In this document: positions 21,539 to 33,189 of the stretch, in pieces
Layout of the letters: the number at the start of each line of letters is the position of its first letter
Position numbering within the stretch: position 1 is the first letter of the stretch
NCBI GenBank assembly: GCA_963556695.1
Contig: CAUWAG010000003.1
Span: 124,001 to 188,000 of the forward strand
Direction: 5' to 3'
DNA length: 64,000 bases
DNA from: Anthostomella pinea
Taxonomy: Eukaryota > Ascomycota > Sordariomycetes > Xylariales > Xylariaceae
Notes under the pieces: model-generated
Seen by the model: the letters and a program-made list of their open reading frames with translations, nothing else
Databases searched by the model: none
Told to the model about the DNA's origin: nothing
Made by a program: the position numbers and the translations under genes

Positions 21539-24500
21539 ATGTCGGGTCGTAGCGCGTACGTCAGAAAGAAGATCACCGAGCCGAAGCCGGGCGACAGAGG
21601 TTCGTCTGCCGTACGAGGGCGCGCAAAATCAGCAGGAAGCTCTCGGTTCCCCGAGCGCGATGATGTCTCGGTCAACGAATATCCTTTGCCACAGGGCACC
21701 GGATACGGAACGACGAATGCACGCTTCCTCAAGTTCTCCGAGCCGGCGAGGGATAACCGAGAGACCGACTCGGCGATCTATCGCACCGAGAACACGAATT
21801 TCAGCAGCAACAACAGCAGTGGGAGCCAGAGCGGTGGCAGTGACGCGGGGAGAAGAGATGCTGGTACCCCAGGGACTCCTCGAGGGCCGATGCCTGACTT
21901 TGCATATGCGAGGGCCAGGAAGCCGGTGCTGAAGACCGAAGATGTGTCGGGAATCGAGCGGTCCGGCTTCCGCAGCGCCGTCGACAAAAAGAGCGACGGG
22001 TTCCGCAAAGGGCTTACCAAAGCCTTCACGTTTGGGGGCAAGAAGAAGAAAGGAGGGGATGTGGCCTTTCGATCTCCGTCGTCGGCCACTATCAGACCGT
22101 ACAGCGACGTGGAAAACATGGACGCGAACGAGCTGTTCCCAATGCCCGTGCCGAACCCGCAGTCCGGAACGTGGGATCCAGAGTACCAGCAGATGGTATC
22201 ACCACCGCCATCGGCCAAACTACCACCGCTCCCGCCTCCGGCCATCACGCCACCGACCAAGCGGTGGATCGGGGCCGGCAGACCAGTGCAGAGGTGGAAC
22301 AAGCTCCGGAAGGATCCCGAGCTCTGGGATCCCAACGGCGACGTCCTGGTCTACTTCGGCCGCAAGGGCCAGCTGCAACGACCGCACCCGTCCTTCCGTC
22401 TCTCATCCCATATTATCGAGGCGACCGAATCTCGCTTCCTCGTCACCCTACTCCGTGAAGGCTCTACCGACGATGATTATGACACGCAAGCGGACATGCC
22501 GCCGTCCCCGGTTGGGGCGCCGCCAATGGTACAGCATTCGCAACTTGGCTACAACCTCGGTCGAGCCGGGCAGCCCACGCCACCGGTCTCCGAGGATGCC
22601 AGCCTCACGGACACCGATGGCCAGATCTCGTATGAGATCTACTTACCCACGCCTCCCAACCTGACCAAGCTCGAAGCCCACCGCCACGCCATCACCACGC
22701 GCAACGTCTTTGCTCTGCTATACCATGCGTCGCTCGTGGGGCTGTCGCTATTTCAGGCCCTGTCGGACCTGCTCGCCCGCCTCGACGGCTACATGCCGTC
22801 CGAGGCAGACAACGTCGGAACCATCCTCAACTACCTGTCTGCGCGGAGGATCGACGACGCACGCAACGATGCCGAGACGGCAGTATCCATGCTGGCGTGG
22901 TCGGAGACGCCCGAGGTACGGTGGGAGGAAGGCTGGCGAGAAGCATTCCTGCACTGCGCCGGCATGTACTCTCTCCTGGAGTCATGCGCAGACTTCCGCC
23001 ACGTCACGCCAATCACACGAGCGCTTCTCGAACGTGCATGTCTCGAGACACAACTTCGTGTCCAGGCGGCCGAGGAGCGTCTCGCCGAGTTCGCCTACGG
23101 GGACATCTGGCCGGTCACGGGGCCGATTGCACACAGCGCTTCCCGAGCTGCCGCCGACCGCTTGCAACAGTTCTTCCGTAGCCATTATGCCAGGATTCAC
23201 GGAAGCTGGCCCCCGCCCGAAACCGATGCGAGGACCACAGAAGGAGAAGAGATGTGGCTGACGAGGACCATGGCCAGGAAGATGCAGAGGGACTTTGGTG
23301 CGTTATATGACTACCTGGTCAACCGAGATGTTGTCTGGGACGAGTCGGAGACACGCAGCAGTCGAAAGTGGATGATGGTTTCCGAGAGCGGCAACAAGTC
23401 CTTCAGCGCTGACAAGCCCGATCTGCCACTCACAGATATGCTGATCGAGTTCGACAACCGGATGCGATTCCCCCACATCCCGCACCCCTATCCCCTCGTG
23501 CCCGAGTCGATACCCCCAACCAACACCCCCGGGTCGGGCAGTGGCCGAGAGAGGCTGCGGAAGGACAGGAGTGCAAAACAGGGAGGCGACGGTCGTACCC
23601 TCGAGCGGCGGGTTCACCTGGCGTACACCGAGGCCACCAATATATACGCCTTGGGCTCCGACTTTGCGCAGTCAGCGCTCGTCGAGAACTTTGTCAAGTT
23701 CGAGAAAGCCGACCAGATCGGCGCCCTTGATCCATTCTGTGCGCGCCGTGGTCGCTGGGTCCTTATCTACGGCATCCTGCAGACCCTCGCCATCGTCTCG
23801 GTCGATTCTCCCAACGTTCGCTACAAGGACAACGTTTCTTACCACCTCTCACCCCGGCTGAAGGGCACCAAGACGCCTCCATGGAAAGGGGTGTCGATGC
23901 CTGCCCAGGAAGCATGTCATGAGCTTTCGCACTGCTGGACCGCCCCTCACAGCTGGCATAGCGGCTCCGGGAGCGCCGAGTCTGATACCTCGGTCAGCTC
24001 GAGCACTCGTGATCCCTTATCTCGGATGATGCGTTCCCATGTGCAGGGCTTTCAACGCGCGCCCCAACCCTTTGGCAGCCAGTCAAGCAACGCAGGCTGG
24101 TATGCGCTCGGTATCCAGTCCAGTGGTATCGCAGCGCCGCCCACGCCCACCACGTGGGGAGGCTCGTCGACCGTGAGCGTCAGCACGTACTCGGAGGACA
24201 CGGCATCCAGCGTACGGACACCGACCTCGGCACAGTACCCGAGTCAGACGTACCCGAGTCAGATGAGCTACAAGAGCACGCGAAGCCGTGGCGGAGGCGG
24301 CGATGGCGGCGCGAAAAGCGAGCGTAGTTTCGCCACGTTTGGGGCCAACGACGGGCGGGCCGACGAAGGTCCATGGCCACCACGCTCGCAAAGCATACAC
24401 CGCGCGAAGCCTCCGGGACCCCTGGACCTCGCGCAAGGCATGACCGGCGTCGATGATTTCCTGGATGTTAGCCACAGTCCCTCGAGTCCCGATGTCAAGG

Positions 24501-24592
24501 GCGAAGCCACGATGCTCGGCAACTCGGGCAGCTCGGACGGGACGGGACCACTGATACGAGATTTCGACGAGTTGGATCCTGTCGCTGAGTAG
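21539..24592 (+). CDS. Conserved fungal protein of unknown function, 1017 residues (DUF8004-like)
   Basis: A single long frame. I place the start at the ATG before SGRSAYVRKKITEPKPG; the frame is open upstream but without a better start. Residues 1-260 are low-complexity, basic and Ser/Pro-rich. A folded, well-conserved-looking block of about 400 residues follows, starting at PTKRWIGAGRPVQRWNKLR and including NGDVLVYFGRKGQLQRPHPS, ITTRNVFALLYHASLVGLSL and a helical part with FLHCAGMYSLLESC. The last 200 residues are disordered and Ser/Thr/Gly-rich. From memory this resembles the fungal family labelled DUF8004; I could not check this. No catalytic motif, signal peptide or membrane segment is evident. 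The layout suggests a cytosolic scaffold or regulatory protein, but that is a guess. Confidence 0.85.
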   Translation: MSGRSAYVRKKITEPKPGDRGSSAVRGRAKSAGSSRFPERDDVSVNEYPLPQGTGYGTTNARFLKFSEPARDNRETDSAIYRTENTNFSSNNSSGSQSGGSDAGRRDAGTPGTPRGPMPDFAYARARKPVLKTEDVSGIERSGFRSAVDKKSDGFRKGLTKAFTFGGKKKKGGDVAFRSPSSATIRPYSDVENMDANELFPMPVPNPQSGTWDPEYQQMVSPPPSAKLPPLPPPAITPPTKRWIGAGRPVQRWNKLRKDPELWDPNGDVLVYFGRKGQLQRPHPSFRLSSHIIEATESRFLVTLLREGSTDDDYDTQADMPPSPVGAPPMVQHSQLGYNLGRAGQPTPPVSEDASLTDTDGQISYEIYLPTPPNLTKLEAHRHAITTRNVFALLYHASLVGLSLFQALSDLLARLDGYMPSEADNVGTILNYLSARRIDDARNDAETAVSMLAWSETPEVRWEEGWREAFLHCAGMYSLLESCADFRHVTPITRALLERACLETQLRVQAAEERLAEFAYGDIWPVTGPIAHSASRAAADRLQQFFRSHYARIHGSWPPPETDARTTEGEEMWLTRTMARKMQRDFGALYDYLVNRDVVWDESETRSSRKWMMVSESGNKSFSADKPDLPLTDMLIEFDNRMRFPHIPHPYPLVPESIPPTNTPGSGSGRERLRKDRSAKQGGDGRTLERRVHLAYTEATNIYALGSDFAQSALVENFVKFEKADQIGALDPFCARRGRWVLIYGILQTLAIVSVDSPNVRYKDNVSYHLSPRLKGTKTPPWKGVSMPAQEACHELSHCWTAPHSWHSGSGSAESDTSVSSSTRDPLSRMMRSHVQGFQRAPQPFGSQSSNAGWYALGIQSSGIAAPPTPTTWGGSSTVSVSTYSEDTASSVRTPTSAQYPSQTYPSQMSYKSTRSRGGGGDGGAKSERSFATFGANDGRADEGPWPPRSQSIHRAKPPGPLDLAQGMTGVDDFLDVSHSPSSPDVKGEATMLGNSGSSDGTGPLIRDFDELDPVAE

Positions 24593-25545
24593 CACAGCTT
24601 TGACAAGATCTAGACCTTGCAAGTGACCCTGGCCGGAATCATGGATTCCTATGGGTGATCGTGTCCTTCGTTGCAGTTCCTTTGTCGTACATGCCCCTGG
24701 GTGTAGAGGTGGGAGGGAGATGGAAGGGGACGTCTACCCCGTTTGTGTCAAAATTTCGAATGCTATAAAGCGTATATACCCCATTCAGTTTGTTGCCATC
24801 GGGTGGCCATTTTACATGAATGAGCGAAAACACTGCTGCCTCTGCACCAGCCTGCTCGCCCATGTCTGCTCGTGTTCTCTGGATATTGTCTCTGATTCTA
24901 TCCTGCTTCTGGAACCAGCTAATTCATAAGGAGTCAAGGCAAAAAGCACCATTACATTAGGTATGCTGTACCATCCAATACAGTATTCATACCTGGTTCA
25001 CAACCTTATGCCTACCAAGCAGTACATTACGATCGCCCACGCGCCCCAGGCCAACCTCGCCACCGCGTAAACTATCAACAGGTACTTACATTATACGCTC
25101 ACATACCAGAAGCCGGCGTTGCATCCCCTCTTCCTAGTGACAAGCCAGCCTCTATGGTAATTTCGGTCTATCATATCAATAACGGACTCGATCGTACAGA
25201 GCGGACAGCGATATCAGCGAGGCGCCTGTGACGCCTTAATCAATGCGAGTTCGAGTATGGGTTTCATGGGTCAAGACTGGTTGGATGCTGCTCGGGGACT
25301 TGTGGACGGCACTGGTGTCAAGGGAGGACAGTCCATTGAAAATAGGGGTACGCAAGCCGAATGTCTGTAGTACGTGTGATGAAGTAAGAATGCTCATCAG
25401 TCTAAGATTCCCCGGAGGTTCCCCAGCTCGATTCATTCTACGAGTCTGACCACCTCCCACCTGTCTGATTAATCCACCGGCGCCTATCCTAATGTGTGGT
25501 AACAGCAAGCACCCCTTACGCCTCTTTATCTTCGCCCACGCGTTG
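24593..25545. other. Convergent intergenic region
   Basis: About 950 bases between the ends of the DUF8004-like and MYND genes. No gene or RNA recognised. Confidence 0.55.
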
Positions 25546-27126
25546 CTAGAACCCGAGCACCTTCATCGCATCTTCCAGGATTTTTTCGTGCTCTTCCGGT
25601 GTCACCGGCTGCAACAATCTTCCCGGCGTCATCATCAACTTTGCAGCCGACTTATCATCGTCCTTCAGCTTCTCTGCTTCCTCAGTTGTCGCCTCTTCGG
25701 GTTGGTAAGGCGACATCAGCTCGTCGATGCCCACTTTGTGACCATCCTTCATTCTGTCGCACATCCATTGTCCCCAATACTCCTTGAATATCTCTTTCGT
25801 CACCAATTTGCGCAGCTCGGCGTCGCTCGTGTAGTGTCTTTCCGTGTCGGTGTCGTGCTGGAACCCTGTGACACCACCGGCCTTTCGAAGCTGGACCTCG
25901 GCGAAATCGTAGAAGCACAGAACGTGCGTCGCCTTGATCGGCCTGCCGTCCGGGCGGCTGACGATGACGGAGCCGCAACCAGACTCCATGAGACAGTCGG
26001 CATCCGGGGTGTCGGTGGTGCAAAAGATGCGACCGCCGTAGTTGTCAAGCCCTGCCGTTGGTTCCACGGTTTGGTTGGTGGTGCAGGGCTGTGCGACCCA
26101 AGAGAGTCCGGCCATCTTTGGCAGGATACAGGCCCCCCTCTTATGTTCATTGCCAAGGTCGATGTTGAATATGCTGACGTCTTCGATCATGGGCAGCGAG
26201 TTACCTTCGCCGCAGAATGGCGAGAGACGCGCCATGTCGCCCTCGCAGTTGAGCTTGACCGCGGACCAGATCTGGGCAGTCGGGAGCAGGGGCATGTGGC
26301 TCGTCAGGGCATTGTCGAAGCAGGGGTTCGCCCAGCGAGTGCGAAGAAAGTCGCAGATGAATCGGTAGTCCCGGAGGCTCGCGTGGTGGTACTCTTTGGT
26401 GCTAAAGGGGACAAACAGTTGGTCCCCATGATAGACCATCATATGCGCCGGCTTGGACAAGGCCATGAGGGACTTGTTGATGTGGTTTCCCCCTTGTCGT
26501 CCGGTTCGAAACGGACTTGGGTACCAGCGGATTCCGCGGCCAACCCCTCGAAGACGTTTACGTGGCCCGTAGTTTATCATGTTCCGTGGTTGGACCTCGC
26601 GGTTCATGCTGTCCAGGTTGGTGCCATAGCCTAGAACCTCAGCAATAGTCACCTCGGGTTGATCCTTGTCAAGCCAAATGAACTCGGCGTGCGGTTTGTC
26701 GCATCTGAAGATGATGGCTCGGATGTGGTCAGTCTCCGCCTTTTCCTCGCTGTATTCTGTGGTCGCGCTCTCGCACAGGTGCTTATGCGTCGGCCAGTCG
26801 ACCTTGTAGCACGCTTGGGCGCAGTACCTCGCGCCGCACCGCGGACAGCGGAGGTTGGCGTCGCCATCGCACACGACACATGATAACAGTGCTTCATGAT
26901 CGATGATTCCGTCGCGAGGGTCCTCAACAGGGGTTGCTACCATTTCGTCGGGAAGGAAATCACTAGAATAACTAGAATCAGTGTCATTCTCCTTAGCAAC
27001 ACGGTCGTCAGCGACACGCGACACGGTCGTCAGCGACTTGGTCGTTAGCGACAAGGTCGTCAGCAAGTCAGCGATACGGTCGTCAACGACACGGTCGTCA
27101 GCGACACCGTTGATATTGGTCGCCAT
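25546..27126 (-). CDS. MYND zinc-finger protein
   Basis: 526 residues in one frame. I start it at the ATG at 27126 (MATNINGVADDR), because residues encoded further upstream look like untranslated leader. A MYND finger spans about residues 83-118, with Cys83, Cys86, Cys94, Cys97, Cys102, Cys106, His114 and Cys118 in CVVCDGDANLRCPRCGARYC and HKHLC. MYND fingers bind proline-rich partner peptides. The remaining 400 residues look folded but match no domain I can name; they lack an obvious SET domain. Residues 8-45 are a repetitive DDRV/TTLS segment made by a DNA tandem repeat (listed separately), so the N-terminus may vary in length between strains. Function unknown beyond protein binding. Confidence 0.82.
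   Translation of the reverse strand: MATNINGVADDRVVDDRIADLLTTLSLTTKSLTTVSRVADDRVAKENDTDSSYSSDFLPDEMVATPVEDPRDGIIDHEALLSCVVCDGDANLRCPRCGARYCAQACYKVDWPTHKHLCESATTEYSEEKAETDHIRAIIFRCDKPHAEFIWLDKDQPEVTIAEVLGYGTNLDSMNREVQPRNMINYGPRKRLRGVGRGIRWYPSPFRTGRQGGNHINKSLMALSKPAHMMVYHGDQLFVPFSTKEYHHASLRDYRFICDFLRTRWANPCFDNALTSHMPLLPTAQIWSAVKLNCEGDMARLSPFCGEGNSLPMIEDVSIFNIDLGNEHKRGACILPKMAGLSWVAQPCTTNQTVEPTAGLDNYGGRIFCTTDTPDADCLMESGCGSVIVSRPDGRPIKATHVLCFYDFAEVQLRKAGGVTGFQHDTDTERHYTSDAELRKLVTKEIFKEYWGQWMCDRMKDGHKVGIDELMSPYQPEEATTEEAEKLKDDDKSAAKLMMTPGRLLQPVTPEEHEKILEDAMKVLGF
27000..27112. repeat. Degenerate minisatellite in the N-terminal coding part of the MYND gene
   Basis: A unit of about 15 bases, roughly GACACGGTCGTCAGC, recurs five or six times with small changes (GACTTGGTCGTTAGC, GACAAGGTCGTCAGC, GATACGGTCGTCAAC). 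It stays in frame and encodes the DDRV-type repeats. Confidence 0.75.
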
Positions 27127-28549
27127 AATGTATGAGGCTGTTCGGGATCGAGTTCGAAGATGCGAGAGAGGAATGAAGATGCAACCGGGGGACGAGCCGG
27201 TGTAGTTGTATTTGGTAAGTGGCCTTAGCAGCGGTGTTGGCGCCGTAAACAACAGCTGGAGGTGGATGTTTACGTCGGTACGTGAGGTCGTTCCTGGAGA
27301 GGAATTGTTGAGGGGGTGTCGTGTATAAGGGAGCTCGAGGAAGGTACCTGCCTCAGGCATACAGGTAACCCAGAAGTGAAAGGCGTAATGCCGGATAGTT
27401 CTAGAAGGTATTCCAAGGGTACCTGAGCAAGAGCACCTCAGGCAACTAGGCACCTAGGTAGGCGTAAGTGCAAGTACTTGGGTAGGTAGGTGGAACTGGC
27501 CACAAGGGAAGCTGGACTTGAGGTTATCAAAGGTAGGTGCGTGTATGTACCTTAGGTATGTTTGGATGAAGACTCAACTTTCTTTGACTCAGGATCTGCA
27601 GTTTGTAAAGACTGAAAGGTCAGGTCTTGATGTGAAAACGACATGAAGCACGTGCAAGCAATTTAGCAAGCAAGCAAGCAGAAGTAGACTGAAAGCAGAC
27701 CGCAGTGCGCTGCATCGTCCCTCTCCTTCTCTGCGTGTTCAGTCTGTATCTTCAACATATCTGTCGAAGCGAGATGGCCATGTACATTGACTAGGGGCAT
27801 GTCTGATTACATGGCGAAGCCTGCTCTGATCCGAGGCAACTATCACATGCCACCGCGTGTCCACGCTTGGATATACAATTTCATAACAGAGGGACAGTCT
27901 CTGTCGAACGGTCTTCCACACGTGAGGGGATATACGCCCTTTGTGAGAATGTGAGGGATGGCAGGGACATACCATCTCCATATATACGTAAGCCCGTCAC
28001 GTCTCTAGTTAGTATGCAGGCGTTGTCTGCGTGGTAGCCGTTGGACACAGACCGGTACAAGTAACGTTTGTCACCGGCAAGAGGTGGTCATCAGGCCAGC
28101 CATCAATTCAACTGATCTCGTCAAACCACCATGCGAAATTCATTGGAGTAGCAGTGGGACCAGTCTTTGTACATTGGCGAAACAGTCATCTTCAAGTGTA
28201 CTCGGGAAGGACGGCAAGTGAGAAGACAAGTTGGGCAAACCAACCATGGCAGCCTGGGCAAAGTGGGCTGGTGTCAGCATCACCGCCAAATTTCCTCAAA
28301 CTGGCATCGGCGGTGAGCATCCATCCATCCATTGGTGCTGTCGCTTGATGAGTTTGGCAAATCGAAGACAGAAGGTGTGACGTGTATTGTGATGATCGTA
28401 GATCTTGTCTACAAGCGGGACTAGGCAGGCTGGGTGACACCACCACAATCTTGTCATCCGCGGTACCTCCATACCTAACTTACCACCATCGCACTTTGAT
28501 GACGTTCAAGCCAAAAGGGAGGCCGAGATTCACCACCACCACGAGTACG
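27127..28549. other. Divergent intergenic/promoter region
   Basis: About 1.4 kb between the MYND gene and the lipase gene. It contains many TAGGTA/ACCTAGG runs around 27410-27560 and four AAGC-type units near 27666-27680. No gene was recognised. Confidence 0.5.
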
Positions 28550-29695
28550 ATGCTGCTGGTCCAGCTCCTCACTCTCGCAAGCGTGTGCTCTTGCGCCCAA
28601 ATCCTTCTCCCGGAACTCACCGGCCCTCACCACATCGGCCTCACGCATCTGGAATTAATCGACTACAACCGTCCGGACGCGCGTGATCTCATGGTCACCT
28701 TCTTCTACCCAACACCAAACACGTCGTCCAGGCCGCTCGGCCCTCAATTCTCACCCGCAACAGCGGCATACATCGACAAGTCACTGTCGCTTTCCCCCGG
28801 CACGGCCGCCGCACTCACCACGCGCGCCCAGCTGGACGCCCCCATCGCCGACCCCTATACCGCTCCAGTCATTCTCTTCAGCCACGGTTTCGGCTTCGTG
28901 CGCGGGCTGTACTCGTCCCTGCTTTCCGATCTCGCGTCCTGGGGCTGGGTCGTCGCCGCCGTTGATCACCCCCACGATGCCGCTCTCGTGGAGTACCCGG
29001 ATGGCAGGGTGGCCCTCGCACGCAACTGGAGCTGGCCGCTTGACCCACGCGTGCGGGAGGCCGCGCTGGAGGCCCGGGTGGAGGATCTGCTGTTCGTGCT
29101 CGGCCAGATGGGCGACGCCGAGGTGATGGCCCAGATTCCCAGCATGAGGCCAGGATTGGCAGATGGCGAGGGGGTGTTGAGACTGCAATGTCGGGCACGT
29201 GGGCTAAGAACGACAGCATTCAACGTCCCAAGCGTGGCCGTGCTCGGGCATTCCTTCGGAGGCGCGACGGCAGTACAGGCGTTGATGGACGCACCGGCAG
29301 TCGTCGCAGCCGCGGACCTGGACGGCTTTCTCTACGGTCCCGTCGTGCAGTCGGGGACGGACAAGCCGGTGCTGGTGCTGGGGTTTCCGGAACATTTCGC
29401 CACCGACGATCCGGACGCTGCGCCTGGGTGGCCGAGTCTGCGTGGGTGGAAGAGGGACTTTACGGTGGACGGCACGGTGCACGAGAGCTACTCTGATTAT
29501 TCCGTGTTGGCCGACATCCTGGGAGCTCAAGGCCCCGAGGCTGGGACGGTTCCTGGGGCGAGGACGGTCGAGATTACGAGAACCTACCTGGATGCGTTCT
29601 ACCACAAGTTCTTGCTCGGCGTGGATGATGAAGGGGTCTTGAGTGGAAACTGCAGCACATTTACGGAGGTGGCCTTACGGAGAAGTAAAGGCTGA
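28550..29695 (+). CDS. Secreted PAF-acetylhydrolase-like serine esterase
   Basis: 381 residues, no intron. The start at 28550 gives a clean signal peptide (MLLVQLLTLASVCSCAQ); an in-frame ATG 51 bases upstream would add a polar leader and is less likely. The alpha/beta-hydrolase core has the oxyanion-side motif VILFSHGFGFVRGLYSSL, the nucleophile elbow GHSFGG (Ser235), Asp258 in DLDGFLYG and His311 in HESYSDYSVLAD. The spacing and the HxxxSDY context match the Ser-Asp-His triad of group VII phospholipase A2 (plasma PAF acetylhydrolase). It would cleave short or oxidised acyl chains from phospholipids or related esters outside the cell. It stands alone between two promoter regions, with no obvious partner. 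Confidence 0.85.
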   Translation: MLLVQLLTLASVCSCAQILLPELTGPHHIGLTHLELIDYNRPDARDLMVTFFYPTPNTSSRPLGPQFSPATAAYIDKSLSLSPGTAAALTTRAQLDAPIADPYTAPVILFSHGFGFVRGLYSSLLSDLASWGWVVAAVDHPHDAALVEYPDGRVALARNWSWPLDPRVREAALEARVEDLLFVLGQMGDAEVMAQIPSMRPGLADGEGVLRLQCRARGLRTTAFNVPSVAVLGHSFGGATAVQALMDAPAVVAAADLDGFLYGPVVQSGTDKPVLVLGFPEHFATDDPDAAPGWPSLRGWKRDFTVDGTVHESYSDYSVLADILGAQGPEAGTVPGARTVEITRTYLDAFYHKFLLGVDDEGVLSGNCSTFTEVALRRSKG

Positions 29696-31366
29696 CAGGT
29701 ACTGCACAAACACCTTGACTACGTATAAACCAGGAATCTCTTCCTACCGCGTGCCTTGTGATAACACTGCCAGAAGACTTGATCTAGGAGCAGCTTCAAC
29801 TTCACAGAGCTATGTGGTGTTGCCGCAGGCTGTTGAAAGTGTCAGTGTCCGTGGCTCTTGACGGTGCCGGCATCTATGGAGAACAGTCCTGCTTGTGAGG
29901 AGTCCTTCTGGATGAATTCTCCCGATGGCCAGGCAGACGAGCTCGTGCTAATAACTCGGCGGATTCGGATATTGATAGGGGAAGACGGTCTGGAAGTTAT
30001 CCTGTTGGCAACTTAGAGACCTAGAGTCATGCTCTCATCACTCGGTCGTACAATGGCTCTTCCAGAAGCGAAGCAGGAAGTTCATTGGATAGACACGTCT
30101 GGGTTCTACATCTATCATGAACCATGGTAGCAATGCTCCAAGTCTCAATAATATCAGGTTTTCGTTCCACCTCTCGGATAAATTCCTCGTACAAGGCAAG
30201 ACGCGTATGCCAGATATTGACGGCCTTTGTGTCCAACACCGGACTTGACCCCGGAAGTTCACGAAAGTTACAGTGGGGCTGGCCTGTTGGGCGCTTCTCG
30301 CACTGATATTGGGAGTGTTAGAAGTGTCCAGCCCCTTGGTTAAGGAAGAAAGTGAAGAAAAAGACTACTGCAACTTGGATCAAACGAGGATATGAACATG
30401 ACGGCATCGTGTAGATTGATTGATCAAACTTGGGCGAGGGATCGTGACCCAGCCACGCAGTTTCAAACGTTCGTTCGAAGGTCGAGGCCTACCAGCCACT
30501 GCGATTATCAGATTTACAGGGATCCAAGGCCCCAGTAGCCTCAGTAGCCCCAGCTAGCTCCCCTGTCATGTACTACGGTGCCACGCCAACGCGGCCTTGG
30601 CCTTTGGGCCTTCAACGACATCGACCCACCCACTTCTCGATCCTCGAACCGCGTGCGGGGGGTATTCTGGTATAATCCCCAGGCCTGGGAGTTGGGACGT
30701 CATAAGCTTGAACCCGTCCAATTTCTTGCAGCGTCGGCGCTCGCAAGCTGCAACTCTTGCCAGCCCAAACCCTGTGACAACATATTACAAGCAGGTCGCT
30801 AAAACATAGGTCCTTCACGACCAGAACGACCTTCTTTTTAATATAAAATACGGTAAGCGACGCCAGCAGTCTGGCAACGGCGGCGCAACGAAGTACCAAA
30901 AACTGGGAAATACCCCTGCCCCCTGCTTCTGTTCCTGTTCCTCTTCCTTCAGGCCGCTCCCGTTCTATTTTGGCTCCACTGCCTGGTCCTATGTCTCTTG
31001 TTTGATACCTTATTAGTTAATACTGTAGCGCTCTTATACCAGCCATCGACCTGGTCCTGAACGCGCAAAGGGTCCTCGAATCTTCGTCTCTTGTTGATTT
31101 CGCTCACGTTTCTGTCATATACGTACGGCCCTGTCTATATCTTCAGATATCTTCACGGGCGCACAGGACCAGACCACATACTGTACCGCTGCAGCTCTTG
31201 GCGCGCAAGTCATCCTCGTCCAGTCGCATCTCATCACTCCCGGCCATCGACGATCCCCGCCTTTCCACCTCCAAAAGTCCTAACCCACCGTAGAAGATCT
31301 CGCTCACCAGATCACCACGACCTTCTTCGCGACCCCGACAGCGATTCGACCGACAAACAGCCCAAC
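29696..31366. other. Intergenic region
   Basis: About 1.7 kb. Short frames only. The last 300 bases are pyrimidine-rich and probably the long leader of the MARVEL gene. Confidence 0.5.
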
Positions 31367-32107
31367 ATGCTGTTCGCCGTCTTCTTCGCCTTTTGGCGTT
31401 TCCTGCAGATCGTCACTCTGGTAAGTTGTCTCCCCTCTTAACGCAGCCCGCGCCAGCCGCGAAAGCGCGAAGCGCGCCTTGCGCCGGAGGTGTCATACCC
31501 GTCCAGACCGACGTCCATCAATAACTGACATGGTCTTGCGCAGATCCCGACCATGGGCATGCTCGCCTACTTCGTGCATGGCTGGGTAGAGCTTAACCAG
31601 CTGACGCCCGACTACGTGCTGGTGCTGTTCATCGTGTCGGTGCTGGCCCTCGCCTGGTCCATCTACACCCTCTTCAGCTACCACCGCTCCTCCACCAACG
31701 CCACCTTCGTCGCCATCTTCGACCTGCTGTTCGTCGGCGCCTTCATCGGCGCCGTCTACGCCCTACGCTTCATCGCCAATGCCAACTGCAGCAACGTCAC
31801 GCGCGGCTCGAACACCGACATCAGCTTCGGTCCCTACGGCTACGCCTCCGTCGCTGACTGGGATATCAACGTCGACAAGACGTGCGCCATGCTCAAGGCC
31901 TGCTTCGCCTTTGGGATCATGAACGCCGTCTTCTTCTTCATCACCTCCATCCTCGCCTGCTTCCACGGCGACCGCATGAGCGACCGCGACCAAAAGACGT
32001 ATTATCGCGAGACCCATGTCCACCGCCACGGTCACCGAAGCAGCCGGAGCCCCCACAGCCGCCGGAGCAGGTCGCACTCGCACTCGCATCGCCGCACCTA
32101 CGTGTAG
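31367..32107 (+). CDS. MARVEL-domain membrane protein
   Basis: Two exons, 31367-31420 and 31544-32107, split by a 123-base intron (GTAAGT...GCAG), give 205 residues. Four hydrophobic segments (LFAVFFAFWRFLQIVTL; YVLVLFIVSVLALAWSIYTL; VAIFDLLFVGAFIGAVYAL; FGIMNAVFFFITSILACF) form a MARVEL-type tetraspan. This fold occurs in proteins that organise membrane domains or vesicle traffic. The cytosolic tail is rich in His, Arg and Ser (HRHGHRSSRSPHSRRSRSHS). The intron falls in the first helix, which explains why the second exon alone appears to lack its N-terminus. The exact role is unknown. Confidence 0.85.
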
Positions 32108-33189
32108 GCGCCGCCGTCTTTTGTATTTCTCGCGTGTATGGACTTGGATCGAAGACGGAAGGAATTGGCCACTGGGATACCAAGGCCCGGGGTGCGCATT
32201 GAATGGCGCATGGGGTCAGCGACTACAAGACTGGATTCGAAGGGCCTCTGAGGGCAGTGGGTGGATAGGACGGAATGCGAATAACCTCGAGACTTCAATT
32301 CGCCTCGATCACGACCTTTACGACTATGACGCTATATTACATTACCCGACAGTTGCCGCCCAGGCAGCTAGCTTATCGTTTCACGGCCTGATATTACTCG
32401 AGCGCAGCCTGATCTGGATTGATGCGTTGGTGTTGTTGCGATCCCTGTACAGGTTCCGTGTTGGCGAGTTAGACGACCGGAATCTTCACATAGGTACATG
32501 CGACTGGGCTATGTCCTGTATCTACCTGTCTTCGCCTCGTGGACGAACACTTCATGCCTTGTTGCGACTCTGTACGGATCGGTGGGTCACTGGTTCTCTC
32601 TCAATATATAGAAACTGTAGATAGTGCTAATTGATTGATGCTGCTATCAAGTAGCTGACCACATCTCCGCTTCCTCATTGCGTGACTCCTGATGGGCGGT
32701 TCGGCGTATTTGATATCTGCTGATGTACCATCAGAGCCCACAATAACCAGGACCTGTGACTTGTATCATCCAGACGTATTCATAGCGGTGGCACTGTAGT
32801 CTTGTTCTCATAAGACCAAGACTCTTCCCCCCAGCCAATTGCCCGTTCTACATCGCGCAAAGCTGTAGCTCGATCATGAACTTGCTTCATGGGACGCGCG
32901 AGCAATCACGGGCAATTGAACGGATGATTGGAGTGCATCTCAGGCATCGGCACGACCTTTGGGATGGTATAGTGAAAAGCCATATACCTGGCCGTAGCAC
33001 TTCCCGAGTCCATGGCTGTCTAGGGGTAACCCGTAGAGCTCATTGAAGCTTCGTTGTGACCTAACCTGTCGAGTGCCTACAAGCCTGAAGGTCTCCGTTC
33101 TGGTCGAACCAAGAGCGCGCCCTGCTTTCTTCTTGTCTCTGTATAGCTTCGTGCTGCGCAAGTCCCAGTTCCGGGGTATAGTCCCGGCT
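32108..33189. other. Convergent intergenic region
   Basis: About 1.1 kb between the ends of the MARVEL and DPH2 genes. Frames here overlap on both strands without domain features; nothing is called. Confidence 0.5.

Noticed and set aside
25492..26634. A 380-codon forward frame opposite the MYND gene
   Set aside because: It is antisense to the MYND protein, whose zinc finger and composition are convincing.
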